A stretch of DNA of 16,136 bases from Thermoanaerobaculaceae bacterium (GCA_022865555.1 JALHTD010000014.1:1-16136); one strand, 5' to 3'. Positions 7,526 to 14,491 are shown, counted from the first letter of the stretch. A program made the numbers and translations. The notes: generated by a model from the sequence alone, not told the origin.

Positions 7526-8305
7526 GTGATCCGTGCCGTGCTGGCCGATCTGCACGTCGGGCAGGCCGGGGACGACCTCGAGAGGTTCCTGACGGCGATG
7601 GCCGAAGTGCGGCGGCGAGACGTTCAGGAGGTCGTGTTCCTGGGCGATGTCTTCCGCGCCCTCGTGGGCTATTCCCGGTTCTGGGACGCCACCGTGCGAC
7701 GGGGCCTCGAGGAGTTGGCCTCCCTGCGGCAATCCGGGACGCGGGTCGTGATGGTCGAGGGCAACCGGGATTTTTTCCTCGACGCGGCGGACCTCGATCC
7801 GTACCGCGACTCGGCGGGGCCGGCGCACTCGTTCGTGGCAGGGGAGCGGCGCTTCCTGCTCGAGCACGGCGACCTCATCAACCGCAGCGACCGCTCCTAC
7901 CGCTTCTGGCGTGCGGTCTCGAAGAGCGGACCGGCGCGTGTCTGGGCTCGGCTGCTTCCGAGGCGCCTCGCGCAGCGCATCGTCCTCGGGACCGAGTCGC
8001 GGCTCGCGCAGACCAACTTCACTTACCGGAAGGATCTGCCGGTGGCCGACCTCGAGACGGCCGCGCGCCGGCACTTCGCCGCGGGTGTTGACGTCGTGCT
8101 CTGGGGCCACTTTCACCGCCCGTGGAGTTTGACGGAGGGTGGCAGGCAGGCACACGTGGTTCCGGGCTGGGTGGAGAGCGGCACCGTTGTGTGGATCGGC
8201 GACGACGGGGCGCTGCTCTCCGACCCCGAGAATCGCGGGCAAGTCGTTGACAGTGCACCCATTTCGTGGTACCAAGGATGGGAGAGCCTAAGCGAGGCGA
8301 GGTGA
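7526..8305 (+). CDS. lpxH: LpxH-like UDP-2,3-diacylglucosamine diphosphatase (metallophosphoesterase)
   Basis: From GTG 7526 the product is 259 aa with the full calcineurin-like metal set: Asp8 and His10 (ADLH), Asp41 (GD), Asn80 (EGNRDFF), His114 (EHGD) and His195/His197 (GHFH). This numbering is almost identical to that recalled for E. coli LpxH, which favours GTG 7526 over ATG 7511. The GNRDF signature and the segment HGDLINRSDRSYRFWR are LpxH-specific features. LpxH cleaves UDP-2,3-diacylglucosamine to lipid X on the cytoplasmic face in lipid A synthesis. An E. coli-type GDLFE is here GDVFR, but the metal-binding Asp is kept. The response regulator begins 2 nt after the stop, so the two are likely co-transcribed. 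A related phosphoesterase of different substrate is possible. Confidence 0.8.
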   Translation: MIRAVLADLHVGQAGDDLERFLTAMAEVRRRDVQEVVFLGDVFRALVGYSRFWDATVRRGLEELASLRQSGTRVVMVEGNRDFFLDAADLDPYRDSAGPAHSFVAGERRFLLEHGDLINRSDRSYRFWRAVSKSGPARVWARLLPRRLAQRIVLGTESRLAQTNFTYRKDLPVADLETAARRHFAAGVDVVLWGHFHRPWSLTEGGRQAHVVPGWVESGTVVWIGDDGALLSDPENRGQVVDSAPISWYQGWESLSEAR

Positions 8306-8307
8306 CC

Positions 8308-9522
8308 ATGGGCGGAATGCTCCTGCTGGCCGACGACAGCATCACGATCCAGAAAGTCGTGGAGCTCACCTTCGCCGAAACCGAGCACAAGGTCGTCGCG
8401 GTCGGGAGCGGGCGTGACCTCTTCAAGCGCCTGCCCGAGGTCAAGCCGGACGTCGTGCTGTGCGACGTCGTGATGCCGGACATGAACGGCTACGAGGTTT
8501 GCCAGACCCTCAAGAGCGACCCTGCGACGCTCCACATCCCCGTGGTGCTGCTCACCGGGACGTTCGAGCCGTTTGACCGCGACCGCGCCATGGCGGCGGG
8601 GTGCGACGCCATCGTCACCAAGCCCTTTGAAGCCCGCGAGCTCATCAACGCCGTCGAGGACCTCATCAAGCGCGCGCAGGCGTTGGCGGCAACGCCCGCC
8701 GATTCGGGCATTGTGGACCACGGCATCGCGGAGGGCGTGCCGGCCCTCGACTTCACCGGTCCCGGCTTTGAGAAGCTGGCACCCCCACCGGTGCCGCCTG
8801 CGACCGTGCTGGAGGACGGCATCGACCTCACCGCGAGCTCGCTGGGCAAGTCGAACCCGCCGACCCCGCGGCCGGCGCCGCCCGAGCTGCAGGAGCCAGC
8901 CCCGCCCCAGGCGCCGCCGGCCTTTGGGTTGGGCGGGGAGCAACCGCCCGCGTTCGGCGAACCCCCCGGGGTTAGGGTGACGCCTCCGGAGGCGTTCGCG
9001 GCCGCGCCGCCCGAGCCGGGCGCTGGCATGGCGAGCGAGCTCGAGCCACCTCCACCTCCGGTTGTCGCGCCCGTGGTCGAGAAGCCGGCGCCCCTCGACA
9101 CCGAGGCCATGTTCACCCCCCCGGAGCTTCCAGTTCCGCCGCCCCCCGGGCGTGGGATCGACGAAGGCCCCACGCAGAGGTTTCTCGTGCAGCCCTTGAT
9201 GCCGCCGGCGCCCGAGGCGCCCGCGCCACTGACGGCAACGCCAGCGGCAACCGCCTTTGCCGGCGGCGCGCTCACGGACGAGATGGTCGAGCGCATCGCC
9301 ATCCGGGCCGTCGAGCTCATGCCGCCCGCACCGGCGGCCGCGCCCGCGGCGGCTCCGGATCTGCTCACCGACGAACAGGTGGACCGCAGCGCCAAGCGGG
9401 TCGTGGAGCTGGCGGCGCCGCAACTCGAGCGCATCGCCTGGGAGGTCATCCCGGACATGGCGGAGATGTTGGTGCGCAAGCGCATCCAGGAGCTCGAGAC
9501 CGCCGCCGAAGAAGAGAACTGA
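8308..9522 (+). CDS. Response regulator with Pro/Ala-rich linker and C-terminal helical domain
   Basis: This is 404 aa from ATG 8308, which has GAGGCGAGG upstream. Residues 4-125 form a receiver domain: acidic pair Asp9/Asp10, phosphoacceptor Asp53 in VVLCDVVMPDMNGYEV, the Thr of LLTGTF and the Lys of VTKPF. Residues about 145-320 are a disordered linker very rich in Pro, Ala and Glu. The C-terminus contains two related helical stretches, LTDEMVERIAIRAVEL and LTDEQVDRSAKRVVEL, and ends with the amphipathic IAWEVIPDMAEMLVRKRIQELE. There is no DNA-binding or enzymatic output domain. This layout recalls FrzS/PilH-like or polarity-type regulators that act by protein contact. No histidine kinase is adjacent. 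It follows the LpxH-like gene by 2 nt. Confidence 0.85.
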   Translation: MGGMLLLADDSITIQKVVELTFAETEHKVVAVGSGRDLFKRLPEVKPDVVLCDVVMPDMNGYEVCQTLKSDPATLHIPVVLLTGTFEPFDRDRAMAAGCDAIVTKPFEARELINAVEDLIKRAQALAATPADSGIVDHGIAEGVPALDFTGPGFEKLAPPPVPPATVLEDGIDLTASSLGKSNPPTPRPAPPELQEPAPPQAPPAFGLGGEQPPAFGEPPGVRVTPPEAFAAAPPEPGAGMASELEPPPPPVVAPVVEKPAPLDTEAMFTPPELPVPPPPGRGIDEGPTQRFLVQPLMPPAPEAPAPLTATPAATAFAGGALTDEMVERIAIRAVELMPPAPAAAPAAAPDLLTDEQVDRSAKRVVELAAPQLERIAWEVIPDMAEMLVRKRIQELETAAEEEN

Positions 9523-9543
9523 CCCCGCCTCGGGCGGGGTCAG
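9519..9543. terminator. Stop-codon-overlapping GC hairpin, possible bidirectional terminator
   Basis: A perfect 11-bp stem pairs 9519-9529 (CTGACCCCGCC) with 9533-9543 across a 3-nt loop. The TGA of the response regulator (9520-9522) lies in the left strand. On the plus strand no T-run follows. On the minus strand the hairpin is followed by TTCTCTTCTTC, moderately T-rich, so it may stop transcripts arriving from the right. Confidence 0.5.
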
Positions 9544-10015
9544 CCTCAGGGGCGCCTCTGGCGCCACGAAGGATCCCCCCAAGTTGCGAGGTCCAGCGCC
9601 ATCGACACCAGCGCAATTCGATTTGACCCTGAGGCCGCGTTGTGGCCGAAGGGTCCTACCGCGCAAGCACACAAACACCATTGCGCTGCCGCGCGGGTTT
9701 TCTTTTCCCCAAGGGTGGCGGTGCGCGCTCGTCCCGCTCCGGGCGGGACTCGCGACGCCTTCGCGAGCGACCCGATAACGCTGCCCGGCGCGTGGCCCCT
9801 CGGCGTCGGCATGAGGCCGCCGCGCCGTTTCCCCACGCCGGCAAGCGCATCGGGTCCCCGCTCGCTCCGGCGTGATGGCACCGCCGACCCTCGGGGCGGG
9901 CTTTTCCAACACTGGCCCACTCGGTGCCCACAGCCTCAGGAGTCATTGGTCCCGCCGAGGCGGGACACCCGCGGGGCGGATTGAAACCCCAACCGGTGCG
10001 TGATGGCACCGCCGA
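9523..10015. other. Hairpin-dense non-coding block between convergent genes
   Basis: No convincing protein is encoded on either strand. Perfect or near-perfect stems crowd the region: 9551-9556/9560-9565 (GGCGCC), 9661-9666/9681-9686 (GCGCAA), 9731-9737/9743-9749 (GTCCCGC), 9750-9755/9761-9766 (TCGCGA) and 9949-9956/9959-9966 (GTCCCGCC). The largest is an 88-nt hairpin, 9769-9856, which starts with GACCCGAT pairing ATCGGGTC and continues inward through several short helices to a 5-nt loop. Direct repeats are an 18-mer (9870-9887 and 9998-10015) and the 10-mer CAGCCTCAGG (9541 and 9931). It could be a structured RNA, a non-autonomous repeat or a decayed element; I do not recognise it. Confidence 0.5.
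9870..10015 (+). repeat. 18-bp direct repeat pair bracketing 110 bp
   Basis: The 18-mer beginning GCGTGATGGCACC and ending GCCGA occurs at 9870-9887 and again at 9998-10015. The segment between holds the GTCCCGCC hairpin and the GGATTGAAAC motif. Such a pair could mark the ends of an inserted or duplicated segment. Confidence 0.6.
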
Positions 10016-10029
10016 AAACGAGAATCTGG

Positions 10030-10100
10030 AGTTCAGAGGGAGAAGTCGCGAAACAGGACCCTGGTGCTGCCTCTGAACTGTTGACTTTCGACTGTCTTAC
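10030..10100. repeat. Heptad-arm hairpin element at the arnD 3' end (element E)
   Basis: AGTTCAGAGG (10030-10039) pairs perfectly with 10070-10079 over a 30-nt loop. The right side continues as 7-base units ending in ACT (10073-10079, 10080-10086, 10087-10093), and the left has AGT-starting heptads at 10030 and 10044. The unit type resembles that of the element at 6443. The arnD TAA (10097-10099) lies at the edge of the right arm. Confidence 0.55.
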
Positions 10101-11011
10101 CCAAAGACGGGCATGGAGACCTTGCCGTGCCGACCGGGCACTGTCCCGTGCCCCATCGTGCGGCGGGGAAGGGGTTTCCCGGTCGCACACCGGGCCGTCA
10201 GGAGCTCGTTGAGGGGCACCGCGTGGATGCCGGCCTCGGCCGCCTGCTCCAGGAACCACCGCATGTCGTCGGCGTACGGGCCGCCCTCGAGCTCGGCATG
10301 CACGGTGAGCACCGGCCACCGGGCTTTGCCGGCGGCAACCAGAACGGACGTGAAGAACGCGCGCGCCAGGGGATGCGTCTCGCCGAGGGCCTCGTCGAGG
10401 GTCGGCAACGTGGTGGGAACCTGGGGGGTGGCGAGCGCCGCGCCCCCAACGACCGGTAGGAAAGGCTCCTCGCCACGGCAGTCGCTGGCGTAGTGGAGCC
10501 CGAAGTTCTCCTGAAAGCTCAAGCTCGCGTCGTTCGCAAGCCACGCGGGCGCCGCGAACGTCTTCGGCGGTGCGCCGATGACCTCGACGAACGCCTCGTA
10601 GGCCCGGGCGAGCTCGCGCGCGACCTGTGCGTCCGAGAAGCTCTCGAGTCCGTCCTGCCACCGCCTGTGGTCCCAGGCGTGCACGCCCACCTCATGCCCC
10701 TCGGCGACGATGCGCCGAGCGATCTCGGGGAGCGCCAGCCCGATCATGCGCGCCGGCAGGATAGTGCCCGAGAGCACCGTCCGCAGGCTGTACACTCGGG
10801 CGGCCTTCGTGCGCCGCATCTTCGCGAGGAAGCCGGGCCGGAAGACGTTGAAGACCGCGAGGCCGGCGCGGTCGGGGCCCATCGAGAGGAAAAACGTGCC
10901 TTTCACGCCGTGGGCGGCGAACACCTCGAGCAGCGTGGGCACCCCGGTCTTCATCCCGTCGTGCGTGTCCACGTCGATGCGAAGGCCGAGGCTTCTGTCG
11001 CCAGCCGTCAT
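10097..11011 (-). CDS. arnD: ArnD-like 4-deoxy-4-formamido-L-arabinose-phosphoundecaprenol deformylase
   Basis: This 304-aa NodB-type polysaccharide deacetylase has clear ArnD features. LRIDVDT near the N-terminus is followed by GVPTLLEVFAAHGVKGTFFLSMGPD and the metal-site segment HEVGVHAWDHRRWQ (HxxxH in HAWDH). Further on are YASDCRGEEPFLP, QVPTTLPTLDE, TVHAELEG and a terminal IPGREG-like VPGRHG. E. coli ArnD is of similar length with the same order. ArnD removes the formyl group from undecaprenyl-phosphate-L-Ara4FN, en route to L-Ara4N addition to lipid A and cationic peptide resistance. ATG 11011 has TGAGG 6 nt upstream, and the same TGA is the stop of the arnA remnant. No arnB, arnC or arnT is in the window, so its substrate supply is unclear. 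The C-terminal few residues abut element E. Confidence 0.88.
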   Translation of the reverse strand: MTAGDRSLGLRIDVDTHDGMKTGVPTLLEVFAAHGVKGTFFLSMGPDRAGLAVFNVFRPGFLAKMRRTKAARVYSLRTVLSGTILPARMIGLALPEIARRIVAEGHEVGVHAWDHRRWQDGLESFSDAQVARELARAYEAFVEVIGAPPKTFAAPAWLANDASLSFQENFGLHYASDCRGEEPFLPVVGGAALATPQVPTTLPTLDEALGETHPLARAFFTSVLVAAGKARWPVLTVHAELEGGPYADDMRWFLEQAAEAGIHAVPLNELLTARCATGKPLPRRTMGHGTVPGRHGKVSMPVFG

Positions 11012-11018
11012 GGGGACC

Positions 11019-11225
11019 TCAGACCGTCTCGAGCCAGTCCGCCAGGAACGCGTCGCACGTGAGGCGGAGCGCGTCGTCCGGTGACATTCTGGGCTGGCAC
11101 CCGAGTAGCATACGCGCTTTGGCAATCGAAGGCTTGTGCGTGAGGATGTCCTGGTAGCCCTTCCCGTAGTACTCCGCCGAGCCGATCTCCTCGATCTGGG
11201 GCGAGTTGCTGAACGGATAAGGCAA
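11019..11225 (-). pseudogene. arnA: C-terminal remnant of ArnA-like UDP-glucuronate decarboxylase
   Basis: About 68 codons match the last tenth of ArnA: SAEYYGKGYQDI, THKPSIAKARMLLGCQP and a final DAFLADWLETV, paralleling E. coli YYGKGYQD, HRKPSIRNA and FFLRTV. Full ArnA is about 660 aa, with an N-terminal formyltransferase and a C-terminal decarboxylase. Everything upstream is missing. The frame stays open into the hairpin at 11212-11272 and the antisense of the GNAT gene, but no ArnA-like sequence is found there. The only initiator is a TTG at 11225 without a Shine-Dalgarno sequence. Its stop is 7 nt from the arnD ATG, the order expected of an arnA-arnD operon. I read it as a deletion or rearrangement product. 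Confidence 0.75.
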
Positions 11226-11272
11226 ATGAAAGGCAGAGGCCGGTGACGGTCCTTGCCTTTCTCTCTTCCGTT
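11212..11272. repeat. Hairpin element at the arnA breakpoint (element D)
   Basis: GAAAGGCA (11228-11235) pairs with TGCCTTTC (11254-11261), continued inward by AGG/CCT and CCG/CGG to a 4-nt loop. Farther out AACGGA (11212-11217) is complementary to TCCGTT (11267-11272). The arms show rough 7-base spacing. It lies 11 bp from the GNAT stop codon, so it may also terminate the kor-GNAT transcript; on the minus strand ATTTGCCTT follows the inner stem. It overlaps the first codons assigned to the arnA remnant. Confidence 0.5.
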
Positions 11273-11283
11273 TCTCCCTGAGA

Positions 11284-11880
11284 CTAACCCACCGTGGGCG
11301 AGAAGTCGGAGACCAGGGCCTCCATCGCCTCCCAGAGGTGGGAAACGTCGTTCGAGGCGATCACCAGATCGCGCTTGATCCCGTGGATGTCCTTGACGTG
11401 CGCGCGCAGCACGGCCTCCTGGCGAAAACCCAGCTTCTCGAAAAGACGTCGCGCGGAGAGCTGGCTCTCCACCATCTGGACGATCATCTTCTCGACCCCG
11501 AGACCGATGGCGAGCTTGACCAGATCCCGGGCGAGTACGCTGCCGAGCCCGCTGCGCCGCAGGGCAGGCGCCACCGAGATACGGATCTCCCCGACGTGGG
11601 CGGTCCAGCCGTGCAACGCCCGGTACAGGCTCGCCTCGCCTGCCACCTTGTTTCCGTGCAACGCGATCAGGGAAACGACCTCGTTGTGCTGGACGTGGGC
11701 CACGAAGCGCTCGAGCCACTCCGGCTTGGTGACGTCGTCCCGGAGGTACAGGCGGTCCTCCTCGGGGAGGGCCCGGTAGAACTCGAGCAGCGCAGGCGCG
11801 TCCTTGGCCTCCAGGGGCTTGACGACGACCTGGGTTCCATCCTTGAGCGTCAGGTTCTGTGGAAACCCTTCGAGCTTCAC
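11284..11880 (-). CDS. GNAT family N-acetyltransferase
   Basis: This 198-aa protein has a single GNAT fold. Its N-terminal strand region LKDGTQVVVKPLEAKDAPALLEFYRAL is followed by the acetyl-CoA pyrophosphate loop RRSGLGS within APALRRSGLGSVLARDLVKLA. SARRLFEKLGFRQEA then forms the usual motif B. The acceptor substrate cannot be predicted. GTG 11880 is preceded by GGGAGGGG at good spacing; upstream in-frame codons overlap korC and are not conserved-looking. It follows korC by 10 nt, so it is the last gene of the kor operon, and may modify a metabolite or protein tied to that pathway. That link is inference from position only. Confidence 0.88.
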   Translation of the reverse strand: MKLEGFPQNLTLKDGTQVVVKPLEAKDAPALLEFYRALPEEDRLYLRDDVTKPEWLERFVAHVQHNEVVSLIALHGNKVAGEASLYRALHGWTAHVGEIRISVAPALRRSGLGSVLARDLVKLAIGLGVEKMIVQMVESQLSARRLFEKLGFRQEAVLRAHVKDIHGIKRDLVIASNDVSHLWEAMEALVSDFSPTVG

Positions 11881-11890
11881 CGTCCCCTCC

Positions 11891-12448
11891 CTAGCTGGCC
11901 TTTGCGAGCAGCTCGCGGCCGTACTCGTACCCCTTGCGAAAGGCCCGCAGGTTGAGGTCCTCGGTGCCGCGAGGGACCGAGCTCTTGACCGCATTTTCCG
12001 CGGCCTCGAACGACACCAGCCCGGTCACGCCCGCGAAGAAGCCGGTCATCACGATGTTGAGCACCAGCCTCCGGCCGAGCTCCTCGGCGAGACGCGTGGC
12101 CGGGATGCCGAACGCCTTCACCCCCGCGGGGAGCTTGTCGTCCACGGCGATCAGCTCGTTCTCGTAGAGCAGCACTCCTCCGGGCCTGAGCTGCGGCGCG
12201 AATTGGGTGTACGCGTCGGGGGACATCACGATGAGCACGTCGGGGTTCTTGACGTAGGGGTAGCCGATCGGCTCGTCCGCAACCGAGACCTGGGCGCTGC
12301 AGGCGCTGCCGCGCGCCTCGGGCCCGAACGACTGGATGAGGGTCGCGTGCTTGCCGTCGTAGATCGAGGCGGCCTTGCCGATGATCATCCCGCAGAGGAT
12401 GACCCCCTGGCCGCCCAGGCCTCCCACCCGGATTTCACTCTTGTCCAT
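11891..12448 (-). CDS. korC: 2-oxoacid:ferredoxin oxidoreductase, gamma subunit
   Basis: This 185-aa protein is the gamma subunit of a four-subunit 2-oxoglutarate-type ferredoxin oxidoreductase. The N-terminal VGGLGGQGVILCGMIIG and SFGPEARGSACSAQVSVADEPIGYP are diagnostic of the KorC/PorC gamma family. The complex oxidatively decarboxylates a 2-oxoacid to acyl-CoA and reduces ferredoxin, or runs in reverse for CO2 fixation in the reductive TCA cycle. The start codon overlaps the end of korB by 14 nt, indicating coupled translation. The GNAT gene follows 10 nt downstream. Confidence 0.93.
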   Translation of the reverse strand: MDKSEIRVGGLGGQGVILCGMIIGKAASIYDGKHATLIQSFGPEARGSACSAQVSVADEPIGYPYVKNPDVLIVMSPDAYTQFAPQLRPGGVLLYENELIAVDDKLPAGVKAFGIPATRLAEELGRRLVLNIVMTGFFAGVTGLVSFEAAENAVKSSVPRGTEDLNLRAFRKGYEYGRELLAKAS

Positions 12449-13319
12449 GGGACACCCCGTACGGGACGTACTTCTCGCCGAAGTGCTGGGAGTAGTGCTC
12501 GTTCATCGCGTCGAGCCAGGTCGGGCGATCGCGATCCACGAACTTGCCCACGATGATGTCGCCCTGGAAGGTGAGCCCAACATCCTTGGTGTCGGCGCCG
12601 TTGACGATCTTGCTGCGCTCTTTGTAGTACTTGAGCTGGTCCACGCCGTCACCGAGCCTGTTGCGCCTGGAGTACAGCGTCGGGCAGGGCGCCAGTGCCT
12701 CGATGAAGACGAACCCCTTCTTGCGCAGCCCTTCGAGCATCGCCTTGGCGAGCTGCTTGACGTGGTAGACGGTCCAGCGCGCAACGTACACCGCGCCGCA
12801 GGCGTCCGCCAGGAACGGGAGGCTGAACGGGTTCTCGAAGTTCCCGTACGGCATCGTCGTCTGCGTGGCGCCTATCGGGGTCGTCGGGGCGACCTGGCCG
12901 CCGGTCATGCCGTAGGTGAAGTTGTTCACGCACACGACCATCAGGTCCATGTTTCGGCGGGCCGCGTGCACGAGGTGGTTGCCCCCGATGGCCGAGAGGT
13001 CGCCGTCGCCGGAGTACACGACCACCTTGAGGTCGGGGTTGCCGAGCTTGAGCCCGGTGGCGAACGGGATCGCGCGGCCGTGGGTGGTGTGGAACGAGTC
13101 GAGGTTGAGGTAGCCCGCCACCCGCCCGGTGCAGCCGATGCCCGAGACGATCGCGACCTTGTCGAGGTTCATGCCCGACTCGGTGAGGGCGCGGGCGAAG
13201 CAATTGACCGTCGTGCCGATGCCGCACCCGGGGCACCAGATGTGCGGCAAACGCTCCTGCCGCAGGTACGGCGCCACCGGGTTCTCGATCTCGAGCTCGA
13301 GGAGATCGGTGTCGCTCAT
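12435..13319 (-). CDS. korB: 2-oxoacid:ferredoxin oxidoreductase, beta subunit (ThDP-binding)
   Basis: This 294-aa subunit binds thiamine diphosphate and an Fe-S cluster. CPGCG at 29-33 and Cys63 (GIGCTGR) are the cluster-associated cysteines. HTTHGRAIPFATGLKL and the ThDP-Mg motif GDGDLSAIGGNHLVHAARRN with the later NNFTYGMTGGQ complete the pattern. The form NNFTYGMTGGQ and the lack of a fused ferredoxin domain fit KorB rather than pyruvate PorB, so 2-oxoglutarate is the likeliest substrate, though another 2-oxoacid is possible. ATG 13319 overlaps the korA stop in an ATGA. Confidence 0.93.
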   Translation of the reverse strand: MSDTDLLELEIENPVAPYLRQERLPHIWCPGCGIGTTVNCFARALTESGMNLDKVAIVSGIGCTGRVAGYLNLDSFHTTHGRAIPFATGLKLGNPDLKVVVYSGDGDLSAIGGNHLVHAARRNMDLMVVCVNNFTYGMTGGQVAPTTPIGATQTTMPYGNFENPFSLPFLADACGAVYVARWTVYHVKQLAKAMLEGLRKKGFVFIEALAPCPTLYSRRNRLGDGVDQLKYYKERSKIVNGADTKDVGLTFQGDIIVGKFVDRDRPTWLDAMNEHYSQHFGEKYVPYGVSHGQE

Positions 13320-14473
13320 TGCGCGGCCTCCATGATCCTGGTCAGGATCGTCTCGGGCTCGTGGACGGTGCCGCCGGCGTGGGGGACCGAGATCACCGCT
13401 GCCTTGCCGGCGACGGCCCGCTCCACCTCGAGCACCATCTGGCCCATGTTCAGCTCGGGGACCACGAACGCCTTTGCGCGTCCGGCCAGCTCCTTGATGC
13501 GCTTGGCCGGGAATGGCCAGGTGATGACGAGGCGCAGGTGGCCGACCTTTACCCCCTTGTGGCGCGCAGCCTCGACGGCGGCCGCGGCGACGCGCGAGGT
13601 GATGCCGAACGACACGACCACCACGTCGGCGCCCTCGACGCCGTCCTCCCGCACGTCCACCAGCTTGTCGCGGTTCGCGCGGATCTTGTTGACCAGGCGC
13701 GTGACGAGCTTGTCCTGCGCCTGCGGGTTCATCGCCGGGTAGCCCCGGTCGTCGTGGGTGAGTCCGGTGACGTGGATGCGGTAGCCGTCGCCGGCCTTGA
13801 CCATCTCGGGGACCATATCGTCGTCGGCCTGGAAGACGCGGTACTCGCCAGGTTTCTTCTGCGTCCACTTGCGCTCGACGATCTCGATCGCCTCCGGCGC
13901 CGGGATGACGACGCGCTCCGTCATGTGGCCGACCACCTCGTCCATCATGAAGAAGACCGGCACCCGGTAGGTCTCGGCGAGGTTGAAGGCCTTGACTATG
14001 AGGTCGAAGCACTCCTGCGGCGAGTTGGGCGAGAGCGCAATGATCTCGTAGTCGCCGTGCGACCCCCACTTCGCCTGCATCATGTCCGCCTGCGCCGGGA
14101 GCGTCGGAAGCCCGGTGGAGGGGCCGCCCCGTTGCACGTCCACGATCACGCACGGGGTCTCGGTTATGACGGCCAGACCGACGTGCTCCATCATCAGCGA
14201 CAGGCCCGGCCCCGAGGTCACGGTCATCACCTTCTTGCCCGCCCACGCACCGCCGAGGATCGCGATGGAGGAGGCGATCTCGTCCTCCATCTGGATGAAG
14301 ACGCCCCCGACCAGCGGGATGCGCGCTGCGAACCGCTCTACCACCTCGGTGGAGGGCGTGATCGGGTATCCGGCCACGAACCGGCACCCGGCCGCGAGAG
14401 CCCCCTCACAGGCGGCGTGGTCGCCGTCGATGAAGTGAATGCCGGTCAGTACTCCTTTCGGATCGGCGTGCAA
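13316..14473 (-). CDS. korA: 2-oxoacid:ferredoxin oxidoreductase, alpha subunit
   Basis: From TTG 14473 this is a 385-aa alpha subunit. GIHFIDGDHAACEGALAAGC leads into GYPITPSTE (35-43), the conserved pyrimidine-binding segment of the family; QMEDEIASSIAILGGAWAG and TSGPGLSLMMEHVGLAV follow. The C-terminal part carries the transketolase-C-like domain with VVSFGITSRVAAAAV and VPELNMGQM, as in KorA. The TTG start is preferred because GGAGG lies 5 nt upstream and homologues begin about here; no ATG is present in the first part of the frame. It is separated from korD by 47 nt containing a hairpin and overlaps korB by 4 nt. Confidence 0.9.
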   Translation of the reverse strand: MHADPKGVLTGIHFIDGDHAACEGALAAGCRFVAGYPITPSTEVVERFAARIPLVGGVFIQMEDEIASSIAILGGAWAGKKVMTVTSGPGLSLMMEHVGLAVITETPCVIVDVQRGGPSTGLPTLPAQADMMQAKWGSHGDYEIIALSPNSPQECFDLIVKAFNLAETYRVPVFFMMDEVVGHMTERVVIPAPEAIEIVERKWTQKKPGEYRVFQADDDMVPEMVKAGDGYRIHVTGLTHDDRGYPAMNPQAQDKLVTRLVNKIRANRDKLVDVREDGVEGADVVVVSFGITSRVAAAAVEAARHKGVKVGHLRLVITWPFPAKRIKELAGRAKAFVVPELNMGQMVLEVERAVAGKAAVISVPHAGGTVHEPETILTRIMEAAQ

Positions 14474-14491
14474 GGTCTCCTCCGTGTCCCC

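Noticed and set aside
8113..9912. 599-codon minus-strand frame opposite the response regulator
   Set aside because: Composition is Arg/Gly-rich with no motif, as expected from antisense of high-GC codons; the opposite strand has a complete receiver domain and a Shine-Dalgarno sequence.
9640..9984. 114-codon plus-strand frame (and a minus-strand counterpart) in the 9523-10015 block
   Set aside because: No domain, no ribosome-binding site, and the region is dominated by inverted repeats; more likely structured non-coding sequence.
9949..9987. A CRISPR array
   Set aside because: Only one repeat-like unit is present, with no second copy, regular spacers or cas genes.
11012..11719. In-frame minus-strand extension upstream of arnD
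   Set aside because: It overlaps the GNAT gene and the arnA remnant in another frame, lacks ArnD-like residues, and ATG 11011 has a good Shine-Dalgarno sequence and matches the family N-terminus.
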